A stretch of DNA of 64,000 bases from Burkholderia sp. MS389 (lineage in GTDB: Bacteria > Pseudomonadota > Gammaproteobacteria > Burkholderiales > Burkholderiaceae): NCBI RefSeq assembly GCF_016899425.1, contig NZ_CP045994.1, positions 3,286,001 through 3,350,000 of the forward strand, read 5' to 3'. This document shows, piece by piece, positions 1 through 7,686 of this stretch. Each line of letters begins with the position of its first letter. Position 1 is the first letter of the stretch. Both the position numbers and the translations under genes were made by a program. Under the pieces are notes generated by a model. The model made no database searches and was not told where the DNA came from. It worked only from the letters and a program-made list of their open reading frames with translations.

Positions 1-219
1 CGTGCGATCGAAGCCGATCGACTGCACCTTGCCGACGTCGAGGCCGCGAAAGCGCACGGCCGCGTCCGGGAACAGCCCGGTCACGTTGGTGCGCGCGAGC
101 AGGTCGTACGGCACGCGCACGGTGCGGTCGACGTTGAACCAGAACACGGTGCCCGCGATCGCGAGCGTCAGCGCGATCGTGAACAGGCCGGCCCAGAACG
201 CATGTGATTTGTTTTCCAT
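1..219 (-). CDS. MCE/MlaD-family lipid-binding protein (3' end beyond window)
   Basis: Only the first 73 codons are in the window. The product starts MENKSHAFWAGLF, has one membrane helix at about residues 8-26, then a segment (VRFRGLDVGKVQSIGF) typical of the MCE domain that forms hexameric lipid-binding rings in MlaD, PqiB and YebT. The start is set by AAGGAA eight bases upstream. It follows the ATPase gene by 17 bp and is the third gene of a permease-ATPase-MCE operon. The family role is to hand phospholipids between the inner-membrane transporter and periplasmic carriers to keep the outer membrane asymmetric. The length and any C-terminal domain cannot be seen. Confidence 0.88.
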   Translation of the reverse strand, partial: MENKSHAFWAGLFTIALTLAIAGTVFWFNVDRTVRVPYDLLARTNVTGLFPDAAVRFRGLDVGKVQSIGFDRT

Positions 220-236
220 TCGCGGGTTCCTTGCTT

Positions 237-1136
237 CTACAGCTCGACGCTCGACAGCGCCGGTTCGAGGGCCGCCTTCGGCAGCTTCGCGCGCCGCTCG
301 GGCGGCAGCGCCTGCAATGCGCGGCGCCCGCGCAGCCCCAGGAAATATTCGTGGATGAACGGATGGTCGACGTTCGCGGCCTCCTCGACGGGCGCGGCGA
401 CCAGCACCTTGCGATCGGCCAGCACCGCGACGCGCGTCGACAGCGCGACCATCGTGTCGAGGTCGTGCGTCACCATCACGACGGTCAGCCCGAGCGTGCG
501 GTGCAGCGTCGCGATCAGCTCGACGAATTCGTCGGACGCCTGCGGATCGAGGCCGGCCGTCGGCTCGTCGAGGAACAGCAGCTCGGGCTCCAGCGCGATC
601 GCGCGCGCGATGCCGACCCGCTTCACCATCCCGCCCGACAGCGCGGCCGGCATCTTCGACGCGTGCTTGCACGGCAGCCCGACCATCTCGAGCTTCAGCA
701 TCACGATGTCGTGCAGCAGGTCCGGCGGCACGCGGCCGAGCTCGCGCAGCGGCTGCGCGACGTTGTCGAACACCGTCATCGACGAGAACAGCGCGCCCTG
801 CTGGAACAGCATCCCCGAACGCGTGCGCATCATCCGCGCGGTCGCGTCGTCGATCGTCGCCGTATCCTCGCCGAACACCTTGATCGTGCCCGACGTCGGC
901 CGCTCGAGGCCGAGGATCTGGCGCACGAGCGTCGTCTTGCCGGAGCCCGACCCGCCGACGATCGACACGATCTCGCCGCGCCGCACGTCGAAATCGAGCT
1001 TCTGGTGAACGACGTTGCGCCCGTAGCGCTTGGTCAGGTTGCGTACCTCGATCACGAGGTCGCCGGCGTCGGCGGCCGCGTCAGGCCCGGCGCCGATCGC
1101 CGCGGCATGCGCGGTCGTGTCGTTCGATGCGTTCAT
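237..1136 (-). CDS. MlaF-like ABC transporter ATP-binding protein
   Basis: This 299-residue protein is the cytoplasmic ATPase of an Mla-type lipid transporter. Walker A is GGSGSGKTT (61-69), the signature LSGGMVKRV (166-174), Walker B LLFLDEPTAGLD (about 186-197) and the H-loop VTHDLD (222-227). LSGGM in place of LSGGQ is typical of MlaF/Ttg2A. An Ala/Asp-rich tail of about 25 residues precedes the fold. The start ATG overlaps the permease stop (ATGA), so translation is probably coupled. It is longer than E. coli MlaF (about 270 aa) because of this N-terminal tail and a C-terminal extension after residue 265. Context and motifs make the assignment firm; the lipid and the direction of transport are not shown by sequence. 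Confidence 0.93.
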   Translation of the reverse strand: MNASNDTTAHAAAIGAGPDAAADAGDLVIEVRNLTKRYGRNVVHQKLDFDVRRGEIVSIVGGSGSGKTTLVRQILGLERPTSGTIKVFGEDTATIDDATARMMRTRSGMLFQQGALFSSMTVFDNVAQPLRELGRVPPDLLHDIVMLKLEMVGLPCKHASKMPAALSGGMVKRVGIARAIALEPELLFLDEPTAGLDPQASDEFVELIATLHRTLGLTVVMVTHDLDTMVALSTRVAVLADRKVLVAAPVEEAANVDHPFIHEYFLGLRGRRALQALPPERRAKLPKAALEPALSSVEL

Positions 1137-2257
1137 CCGAGCCCCACGTTCTGGAACAGGATCGCGAACACCGCGTCGGCGAGGATCACGACCGTGATCG
1201 ACGACACGACCGACGTGGTCGTGCCTTCGCCGAGGCTCTGCGAGTTCGCCTTGATCCGGAAGCCGAAATGGCACGCGACCAGTGCGATCAGCATGCCGAA
1301 CACGACGCCCTTGCCGACGCCGATGTACAGGTTCGCGATCGGCACGACGCCCGGCAGCGAGCGCACGAAATAGTTGATGTCGATGCCGAGCACCAGCTTC
1401 GCGGCGAGCGCGCCGCCCGTCAGCGCGATGATGTTGGTCCACATCACGAGCAGCGGCATCGCGACGCCGAGCGCGAGCACGCGCGGCAGGATCAGCCGCA
1501 GCCCGTGCGGGATGCCCATCACGCGCATCGCGTCGAGCTCCTCGGTCACGCGCATCACGCCGATCTGCGCGGTGATCGCCGAGCCCGAGCGGCCCGCGAC
1601 GAGGATCGCCGACAGCACGGGACCGAGCTCGCGGATCACCGACAGCCCGAGAATGTTCACGATATAGCGGTTCGCGCCGAACATCTGCAACTGCTGCGCG
1701 GACAGGTAGCTGAGCACGATGCCGATCAGGAACGCGACGAGCGCGGTGATCGGCAGCGCCTGCGCGCCGGCGCTGTAGATGTTCGCCGAGGTCTCCTTCC
1801 ACGGCATCGTCCGCGGGCGGCGCAGCACCGACAGCGCGTCGAGGATCACGCGGCCGAACATCGCGATGCCACCCTGCAGGTGTTCGCCGAACGCGAAGAT
1901 CGCCAGGCCGAGCCGCGTGACGGGATCGAACCGCACGATGCGCTCGGGCGCCTCGCGCTGGCTGTCGAGCCGTTCGATGCGCTCGAAGATCGTGCGCTGC
2001 GTGGCGCTCAGCGCGACGCCGGCCGGCAGCTTGCGGCCCCACACGCGCCACAGCGCCTGGCCGCCGACGTGGTCGAGCCGCTCGATGCCGGACAGATCCC
2101 ATTCGCTCACGCGCCCGCTGGCGAGGGTCGCGATGCGGCGCGCCACGGCGCCGCGGTTGCGCGCGAGCGACAGCGCGGTCCACTGGCCGGTCAGGCGCAC
2201 CGTCTGGCCCTGGCCGCCGGCGTCGACCGACAGGCCGGGAGGAGTCTCGAAGTCCAA
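1133..2257 (-). CDS. MlaE-family permease with N-terminal STAS-like domain
   Basis: This 374-residue inner-membrane permease comes first in the lipid-transport operon. Residues about 1-110 are soluble and STAS/MlaB-like (segment WDLSGIERLDHVGGQAL). Residues about 150-374 are the MlaE permease with five or six helices and the family signature GRSGSAITAQIGVMRVTEEL. In E. coli the STAS protein MlaB is separate, so here it is fused to the permease. I chose the TTG at 2257 because it begins right before the conserved part and lies about 34 nt after a TACAAT box (2296-2291). The open frame continues upstream to an ATG at 2365 but that part has no family resemblance. No strong Shine-Dalgarno site is visible, so the start is uncertain. 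Confidence 0.88.
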   Translation of the reverse strand: MDFETPPGLSVDAGGQGQTVRLTGQWTALSLARNRGAVARRIATLASGRVSEWDLSGIERLDHVGGQALWRVWGRKLPAGVALSATQRTIFERIERLDSQREAPERIVRFDPVTRLGLAIFAFGEHLQGGIAMFGRVILDALSVLRRPRTMPWKETSANIYSAGAQALPITALVAFLIGIVLSYLSAQQLQMFGANRYIVNILGLSVIRELGPVLSAILVAGRSGSAITAQIGVMRVTEELDAMRVMGIPHGLRLILPRVLALGVAMPLLVMWTNIIALTGGALAAKLVLGIDINYFVRSLPGVVPIANLYIGVGKGVVFGMLIALVACHFGFRIKANSQSLGEGTTTSVVSSITVVILADAVFAILFQNVGLG

Positions 2258-2290
2258 GGGCGGGTTGTTTGCAAAAGGATGACAGCGGCC

Positions 2291-2296
2291 ATTGTA
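2291..2296 (-). promoter_or_regulatory. Candidate -10 box for the Mla operon
   Basis: TACAAT on the minus strand in the context GTTCGCTACAATGG, about 34 nt before the proposed TTG start of the permease. No convincing -35 hexamer is seen. The same CTACAAT string lies just upstream of birA and metH in this window. Confidence 0.35.
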
Positions 2297-2329
2297 GCGA
2301 ACCGCCCGGCGCCGCGACGTGAGGATTAC

Positions 2330-2372
2330 GGCCGGCATGCCCGGCCGCGGCGCCGGGCCGGGCATGCCGGCC
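2330..2372. repeat. 17-bp perfect inverted repeat between divergent genes
   Basis: The arms GGCCGGCATGCCCGGCC (2330-2346) and GGCCGGGCATGCCGGCC (2356-2372) are exact reverse complements separated by 9 nt. The repeat lies between the divergent Mla permease and nucleotidase genes and could form a very stable hairpin in either transcript. There is no T-tract on either side, and its position upstream of both genes argues against a terminator. It could be a REP-like element, a protein-binding site or a leader hairpin. Confidence 0.8.
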
Positions 2373-2549
2373 GGGACCGGCCCGAAGCCGCCGCGGGCCT
2401 CGGCCAGCGGCCGGCGTCGCGACCTTTCATTGTTCCGTCACGTTTCCTTTCGATACTCTCACGCGCCGCACCTCAGGCCGTCGGCGCGCCGCGCCGCCAT
2501 TCGTGCGTACCTCGCGTTTCATAAAACAGAACACCGAACAGGACAACCG

Positions 2550-4619
2550 ATGCGTCTCCCCCCGCTTTCCCGCCGCCACGTGCCGGCCGCCGCCGCGCTC
2601 GCCAGCCTCGCCTTCGTCCTCGCCGGCTGCGGCGGCGACGACGTCACCGCCACGCCGCCGTCGCAGCCCGAGGCCCAGGCGCCCGTCGGCACGACGGCCA
2701 CGCTCGCGCTGCTCGAGACGACCGACCTGCACACCAACGTGCTGTCGTACGACTATTTCAAGCTCGCCGCCGACAATTCGCTCGGCTTCGAGCGCGTGTC
2801 GACGCTGATCGCGCAGGCGCGCAAGCAGTACCCGAACACGCTGCTGCTCGACAACGGCGACACGATCCAGGGCACCGCGCTGTCGGACTACCAGGCGCTG
2901 GTTAAGCCGGTCGGCTGCGACCAGACGCTCGCGATCTACAAGGTGATGAACGCCGCGAAATTCGACGGCGGCGGGATCGGCAACCACGAGTTCAACTACG
3001 GGCTGCCGTACCTGTCGCAGGTGACCGGCAACACGTTCGAGGTCGACGGCCTGCCCGCGCCCGCCCAGCAGAAGAAGTGCGCGGGCCCGAACTTCCCGCA
3101 GGTGCTCGCGAACGTGATCAGCGCGAAGACCAATGCGCCGCTGTTCACGCCGTACACGATCCTGACGCGCACGGTGACGGCCACGACGCCGGACGGCAAG
3201 ACGGTCAGCGCGCCCGTGAAGATCGGCATCATCGGCTTCACGCCGCCCGCGATCATGAACTGGGACAAGCGCTGGCTCGACGGCAAGGTCTATACGACCG
3301 GGCTGAAGGAAGCGGCCGAGAAGTACATTCCGGAGATGCGCGCGAAGGGCGCCGATCTCGTCGTCGCGATCTCGCACGGCGGCCTCGACAATTCCGCGTA
3401 CTCGCCGACGATGGAAAACGGCAGCTGGTGGCTGTCGAAGGTGTCCGGCATCGACGCGATGCTGATCGGCCACTCGCACCAGGTGTTTCCGGACGCGAAC
3501 AGCACCGTCGCGCAGTTCAACCTGCCGGGCGTCGACAAGGTCAAGGGCACCGTCAACGGCGTGCCGACCGTGATGGCCAACTACTGGGGCAAGCACCTCG
3601 GCGTGATCAAGCTTGGCCTTAAGTTCGACGGCAAGACGTGGATCGTCGACAAGTCGCTAACGACCGTCGAGGCGCGGCCGATCCAGAACGCCGACAAGAG
3701 CTACGTCGCGGCCGACCCGTCGGTCTCCGCCGCGATCGCGGCCGAGCACCAGGCGACGATCGACTACGTGAAGACGCCGATCGGCTCGACCGACTACCGG
3801 ATGAACTCGTACTTCGCGGACGTCGGCGATCCGGGCGCGATCCAGATCGTCAACGAGGCGCAGGCCGACTACGTGAAGACCTACGTGCAGGCGAACCTGC
3901 CGCAGTACGCGTCGCTGCCGGTGCTGTCGGTCAGCGCGCCGTTCAAGAGCGGCTTCGGCGGCGGCACCGACTACACCGACGTCGCGCCGGGCGCGCTCGC
4001 GATCAACAACGCGGCCGACCTGTACCTGTATCCGAACACCGTGTACGCGGTGAAGGTGAGCGGCGCCGACGTGAAGAACTGGCTCGAGACGGCCGCGAAG
4101 CGCTTCAACACGATCGACCCGACCAAGGCCACCGTGCAGCCGCTCGTCAGCACCTTCCCCGGCTACAACTTCGACATGTTCACGTCGGCCGATCTCGCGT
4201 ATGAAATCGACGTCACGCAGCCGGTCGGCAGCCGGATCCGGAACCTGACGTACAAGGGCGCGCCGATCGACCCGAACGCGCAGTTCATCGTCGCGACCAA
4301 CAACTACCGCGCGAGCGGCGGCGGCAATTTCCCGGGCCTCGACGGCAGCAAGACGATCTTCGCGTCGCCCGACGCGAACCGCGACGTGCTGATCGCGTTC
4401 ATCAAGAAGCGCGGCGCGATCACGCGCGCGGCCGACGGCGCGCAGCGCAGCTGGCGCTTCACGAAGCTCGCGAGCTCGGTCGCGCACGTGCGGTTCGCGT
4501 CCGCGCCGAACCGCCTCGGCGACGCGGCGGCGGCCGGCCTGACCGGCATCACGCAGGTCGCGGCCGACGACGGCTCGGGCAAGAACCTCGCGACCTACGA
4601 GATCGACCTCACGCAATGA
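2550..4619 (+). CDS. cpdB: 2',3'-cyclic-nucleotide 2'-phosphodiesterase/3'-nucleotidase, lipoprotein
   Basis: This 689-residue exported metallophosphatase should hydrolyse 2',3'-cyclic nucleotides and 3'-nucleotides outside the cytoplasm to salvage nucleosides and phosphate. The start MRLPPLSRRH opens a lipoprotein signal with lipobox LAGC (Cys27). Calcineurin-like metal motifs follow: ETTDLH (Asp59, His61), DNGD (101-104), GNHEFNYG (His146), AISHGG and IGHSH. A 5'-nucleotidase C-terminal domain fills about residues 400-640, with YRASGGGNFPG near its end. E. coli CpdB is about 647 aa with a cleavable signal rather than a lipid anchor. An upstream in-frame start at 2319 lacks signal features and was not used. 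The stop overlaps the next gene's start. Confidence 0.9.
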   Translation: MRLPPLSRRHVPAAAALASLAFVLAGCGGDDVTATPPSQPEAQAPVGTTATLALLETTDLHTNVLSYDYFKLAADNSLGFERVSTLIAQARKQYPNTLLLDNGDTIQGTALSDYQALVKPVGCDQTLAIYKVMNAAKFDGGGIGNHEFNYGLPYLSQVTGNTFEVDGLPAPAQQKKCAGPNFPQVLANVISAKTNAPLFTPYTILTRTVTATTPDGKTVSAPVKIGIIGFTPPAIMNWDKRWLDGKVYTTGLKEAAEKYIPEMRAKGADLVVAISHGGLDNSAYSPTMENGSWWLSKVSGIDAMLIGHSHQVFPDANSTVAQFNLPGVDKVKGTVNGVPTVMANYWGKHLGVIKLGLKFDGKTWIVDKSLTTVEARPIQNADKSYVAADPSVSAAIAAEHQATIDYVKTPIGSTDYRMNSYFADVGDPGAIQIVNEAQADYVKTYVQANLPQYASLPVLSVSAPFKSGFGGGTDYTDVAPGALAINNAADLYLYPNTVYAVKVSGADVKNWLETAAKRFNTIDPTKATVQPLVSTFPGYNFDMFTSADLAYEIDVTQPVGSRIRNLTYKGAPIDPNAQFIVATNNYRASGGGNFPGLDGSKTIFASPDANRDVLIAFIKKRGAITRAADGAQRSWRFTKLASSVAHVRFASAPNRLGDAAAAGLTGITQVAADDGSGKNLATYEIDLTQ

Positions 4620-5479
4620 GACACACGATGCAACCGATCCGGACGATGCGGCCCGCCGAAACCGGCTTCGCCGCCGCCGCGCGGCGCGTGCTGCGCGCGA
4701 AACTCCCGCCCGCCGCGCTGCTCGCGACGGCGGCCGTGACCGTCGCGGCCGTCGTCGCGGCGACCGGCCTGCGCGGCGCCGGCCCCGCGCCGAGCGCCGC
4801 GCAGCTCGACGAATGGCAGGCGATGGTCACGCAGGCGACCGAGCCGCATGCGCTGGCGCAGTTGCGCACGCTCGCGCGCCGCGGCTCGGGCGCCGCGCAG
4901 GCGGCGCTCGGCATCGCGCTCGTCGATGCGCATGAACCGGGGCTGCGCGACGAGGGGCGCGGCTGGCTGGAAACGGCCGCGGCGGCGGACAAGGCCGACA
5001 CGGCCGACGCGCCGGCTGCGCGGCGCGCGCAGCTCGCGCTCGGCAAGGCGTTGCTGCTCGGCAGCGGCGATCTCCCGAAAGACTATGCGCGCGCCCGGAC
5101 GCTGCTCGGTGCAGCGGCCTCGGACGGCGACCCGGCCGCCGCGTATTACCTCGGGCTGATCTACCGCAGCGGCTACGGCATCGCGGCCGACCCGGTGCAA
5201 GCCGCGCACTGGTTCGACATCGCGTCGCGCGCGGACATCCCGGCCGCCGACTTCATGCTCGCGAACGCGTACCGCGACGGCAGCGGCGTGCCGCGCGACG
5301 ACGCGCGCGCGCTCGCGCTGTATCGCCGCGCCGCCGAGCACGAGCTGCCGGAAGCCGTGCAGACGCTCGCGATGGCCTATCGCAACGGCGAACTCGGGCT
5401 TCGGCCCGATGCGGACGAATTCCACGCGCAGTGGATCGAGACCGCGCACGCGCTGAAGCACCCGGTGGTTGCGCCGTGA
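4616..5479 (+). CDS. Sel1-repeat (TPR-like) membrane-anchored protein
   Basis: This 287-residue protein begins at an ATG overlapping the nucleotidase stop (ATGA), so the two are probably co-translated. A hydrophobic segment at about residues 38-60 should anchor it to the inner membrane or act as a signal. The rest has helical repeats of 36-38 residues, clearest at about 165-270 (AAYYLGLIYRSGYG, ADFMLANAYRDGSGVPRD, AVQTLAMAYRNGELG), which is the Sel1 signature. Sel1 proteins are scaffolds for protein contacts, often in the envelope. The partner is unknown; coupling to the nucleotidase suggests a shared envelope role, which is inference. Confidence 0.8.
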   Translation: MRHTMQPIRTMRPAETGFAAAARRVLRAKLPPAALLATAAVTVAAVVAATGLRGAGPAPSAAQLDEWQAMVTQATEPHALAQLRTLARRGSGAAQAALGIALVDAHEPGLRDEGRGWLETAAAADKADTADAPAARRAQLALGKALLLGSGDLPKDYARARTLLGAAASDGDPAAAYYLGLIYRSGYGIAADPVQAAHWFDIASRADIPAADFMLANAYRDGSGVPRDDARALALYRRAAEHELPEAVQTLAMAYRNGELGLRPDADEFHAQWIETAHALKHPVVAP

Positions 5480-5482
5480 CGG

Positions 5483-5524
5483 CCGTTCGGCCGGGGGGCG
5501 CGTGGGCGTGACCCGGCCGAACGG
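5483..5524 (+). terminator. Hairpin after the Sel1-repeat gene
   Basis: A perfect 13-bp inverted repeat, CCGTTCGGCCGGG (5483-5495) and CCCGGCCGAACGG (5512-5524), starts four bases after the Sel1 stop. Only a weak T-rich stretch (TGATTGCTT) follows. It probably ends or stabilises the cpdB-Sel1 transcript, and it marks the left edge of the AT-richer insert. Confidence 0.55.
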
Positions 5525-5641
5525 TGATTGCTTCGCATGCGTCATCCTCGCACCGCGCATTGGTATCGATCCCCGCAACCGGAATCGGCCTGCGCGACGG
5601 CAGTGGCGCACCAACCGTTCGACCGGTGAAGGATCGTCTGT

Positions 5642-5983
5642 TCATCCGGTACGCCACTTAAGCAGCCGGGAAACATAGGGCTCAAGGTAGAACAGGCCCG
5701 CGAGTATGGTTCCAATGCTGAGCGTGGTGCTCCATCTCTTGCATGACCAGCGTCTATACGCCAGTACATTGACGACGCAGAAAAACAAGGCAGGCCCCAG
5801 CAAGTACGCCAGAAACAATACTCCCTGCCACCATGAGGTCGGGCACTTGTCGATCTCGTAACAACCGCGAGCCGGTGTGCCTGCAAGTTTCGGCCAATTG
5901 ATATGGCTGTAAACGTAGAGGTAAAGCCAAGTTAACAGCAAACCACCAAGCCCCCCCAAAAGCACAATCGCAAACCGCTTCAC
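5642..5983 (-). CDS. Small three-helix membrane protein, candidate immunity protein to Tae4
   Basis: This 113-residue protein has no family I recognise. It starts at a GTG overlapping the Tae4 stop (GTGA), with GGGAG placed correctly upstream, so translation is coupled. Three hydrophobic segments are seen at about residues 4-25, 51-75 and 86-104. The loop at 26-50 holds two cysteines (Cys41, Cys47), and the basic YRRWSCKRW stretch between helices 2 and 3 would be cytoplasmic, which puts the Cys loop in the periplasm, where Tae4 acts. Known Tai4 immunity proteins are small soluble periplasmic proteins with a cleaved signal, so this is either a different immunity type or an unrelated accessory protein. 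Base composition is clearly AT-richer than the flanks. Confidence 0.75.
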   Translation of the reverse strand: MKRFAIVLLGGLGGLLLTWLYLYVYSHINWPKLAGTPARGCYEIDKCPTSWWQGVLFLAYLLGPALFFCVVNVLAYRRWSCKRWSTTLSIGTILAGLFYLEPYVSRLLKWRTG

Positions 5984-6609
5984 TTGATCTCCCAAAACAA
6001 GACTGAATTCGATTTCCCGAGATCGGAATAGCTGAGACTTGGGAAGACATTCGCTCCTTGCCGAAACGACACCATCCCGATATATCGCCCTATCGTCGAC
6101 GCCGCACCCCAGAAACCATTCATCGTCATTCGAGAGCCATTCCAAAGATCAATGTGACCGCCGCTCGCATTCAATTCCGACTCGCCTGCACGCGCCCAGT
6201 AACCATCGAACATCACAATACCAGTACGCCCTTTTATTTTCGCCTCCCAGTCCGCTCCGGTAATCACCTCCGCCCTTCCGAGACCGGCAAATGGCTGCAG
6301 GTTGAGCCACGAGCCGAGTTCATTGGCGCGCGTGGCCGTTGCCTTTCCATTCAACAGAATTCGCCCAATACTACGTTGACCGCCGAGAGGCCTGACGAGC
6401 CTCGATGAAAATGACTTCATGTCGACACCAACACGGTGCAAGGCGACACTTATACGAATAGCGCACTGATTCGTATAGGCCGGATCGTTGTATGGATTCC
6501 CTGATGGATAGGCATCCCACAACGATTTGAATGTCACCGCGTGAAGCTGTACTACCTTGGTGGATCGAGGGATCGTATTCGCTCTCACCGTTATCGGTCT
6601 GTTGGGCAT
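5980..6609 (-). CDS. tae4: Type VI secretion amidase effector, Tae4 family
   Basis: This 209-residue protein is a predicted T6SS-delivered NlpC/P60-like amidase that cuts peptide stems of target-cell peptidoglycan. It has the family landmarks FKSLWDAYP (28-35 region), TNQCAIR with catalytic Cys49, GIVMFDGYW (130-138) and GGHIDLWNG with His152 and Asp154. Its length fits Tae4 (about 160-185 aa) plus some N-terminal residues. The ATG at 6609 lies 19 bp inside the end of the PAAR gene; a GTG at the codon for Val26 (VTFKSLW) is a possible shorter start, but neither has a strong ribosome site. It sits in a PAAR-effector-membrane protein order with overlaps on both sides, as expected for an orphan T6SS cassette. 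No T6SS structural genes are in the window. Confidence 0.9.
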   Translation of the reverse strand: MPNRPITVRANTIPRSTKVVQLHAVTFKSLWDAYPSGNPYNDPAYTNQCAIRISVALHRVGVDMKSFSSRLVRPLGGQRSIGRILLNGKATATRANELGSWLNLQPFAGLGRAEVITGADWEAKIKGRTGIVMFDGYWARAGESELNASGGHIDLWNGSRMTMNGFWGAASTIGRYIGMVSFRQGANVFPSLSYSDLGKSNSVLFWEIK

Positions 6610-7196
6610 GGCGTCCAGTCTGGGTGGGCGAGCGCATCTTCGCCCCAATAGATCGTATAACTGCCAGCGGGCTCGGTACCGATGCGTGGCAGTTGGCCAT
6701 TCGTACCGACACGCCCCGCATACGTGCGTCCGTCGGTCATTTCGATCAAATAGGGATAGCTTTGCGGCAACGTCGTGCCGATGCCGACACGTACCTGTTC
6801 GTCGTAATCGAGCGTGATATCCGCTCTCGCCGTCGCAACCGGCGCTTCGTCCTCGGGCGTTGGAGTGTGTCTATTCTCCAGAAGCTCAGTCGCCTCATGC
6901 GAAGTCAGGATCATCCTCATGCCCCGCTCGGCATAGAACACCGGCGGCGGATTGCACCCGCATGCATTGATATCCCCACTCAACGCCCATCCCTGACCAT
7001 TCGGTGCCCTGCCAGGCAAGCGCGGACCTTTCGGCGCGACAAACCCAACCTGCTCGCAAGCCGTGCAGTAGGTTTTCATGTAGAGCGTGGCGATCTGCAC
7101 ACGCGGCGGCGGATTGGAACACGTGACGTATTCCAGTCCCTCGGTGATCGTCGCGCTGCCGCCCCGATCACCCTTGGCGAGGAAATAGCGAATCAT
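6591..7196 (-). CDS. PAAR-domain protein (T6SS spike tip)
   Basis: This 201-residue protein begins MIRYFLAKGDRGGSATITEG, the usual opening of Burkholderia PAAR proteins that cap the VgrG spike and carry effectors. The PAAR fold covers about residues 1-95, including the NACGCNPPP stretch (78-85). A C-terminal beta-rich module at about 127-185 (YPYLIEMTDGRTYAGRVGTNGQ) resembles the small Ig-like domains often appended to PAAR and VgrG proteins. An ATG at 7229 in frame would add 11 residues before the conserved opening and was not chosen. It overlaps the Tae4 gene by 19 bp, which suggests it loads that effector. GC content is lower than in the flanking genes. Confidence 0.87.
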   Translation of the reverse strand: MIRYFLAKGDRGGSATITEGLEYVTCSNPPPRVQIATLYMKTYCTACEQVGFVAPKGPRLPGRAPNGQGWALSGDINACGCNPPPVFYAERGMRMILTSHEATELLENRHTPTPEDEAPVATARADITLDYDEQVRVGIGTTLPQSYPYLIEMTDGRTYAGRVGTNGQLPRIGTEPAGSYTIYWGEDALAHPDWTPCPTDR

Positions 7197-7686
7197 GCGG
7201 CGCCACCTCGGCTCATCGCGCCCGAGCAACGCTCATCTGCGAAAGTACCGGGCGCCGCACATTCGACGACGGTCGGCCTGCCAGCCGCATACCGGCCGCC
7301 ACTAGCCATCAACCGGCCGACAACAGCCAACGAAGACTCGAGTAACCATTGCTGGCCATCATTCATCCGGATTCCCTCTCGTCGCTATCAGCGCAAATCT
7401 CATCGCACCAAAATGCACGACCGGCACAAGGAAATCCATCATACGAATTCGAAATCCCGATCAATCGATATCGGTCGACGACGTTTCGTCAATCGATCAA
7501 CCGGAATGTCGGCGCTACATTGATTCCAGCTCATATGCACGCGACTACCTGCGTGCCACTTCTCCCGATTCGGTACGAGCACATTCGCGCGAAGCGTCGC
7601 ACATCAATCGGCCCCTGCCGCCCGAGGAAATGACCGTCGCCCCACTTGCCGACGCGCCCACGCCCCCTGTCGCTACAATAGGCGCC
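7197..7686. other. AT-richer intergenic stretch, no gene called
   Basis: These 490 bases separate the divergent PAAR and birA genes. The first roughly 370 bases keep the lower GC of the T6SS insert and contain TCAATCGAT twice near 7460-7500. Short open frames exist on both strands but none has a ribosome site, Burkholderia-like codon use or recognisable sequence. It must hold the PAAR promoter and is probably remnant island DNA. Confidence 0.6.
7674..7679 (+). promoter_or_regulatory. Candidate -10 box of birA
   Basis: TACAAT (context GTCGCTACAATAGG) ends 7 nt before the birA ATG at 7687. If it is used, transcription would begin at or next to the start codon and the mRNA would be leaderless. 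No good -35 is seen. Confidence 0.4.

Noticed and set aside
7197..7686. Additional island gene upstream of the PAAR gene
   Set aside because: Open frames up to 330 codons cross this region only as antisense of the T6SS genes; no start signal or protein-like sequence.
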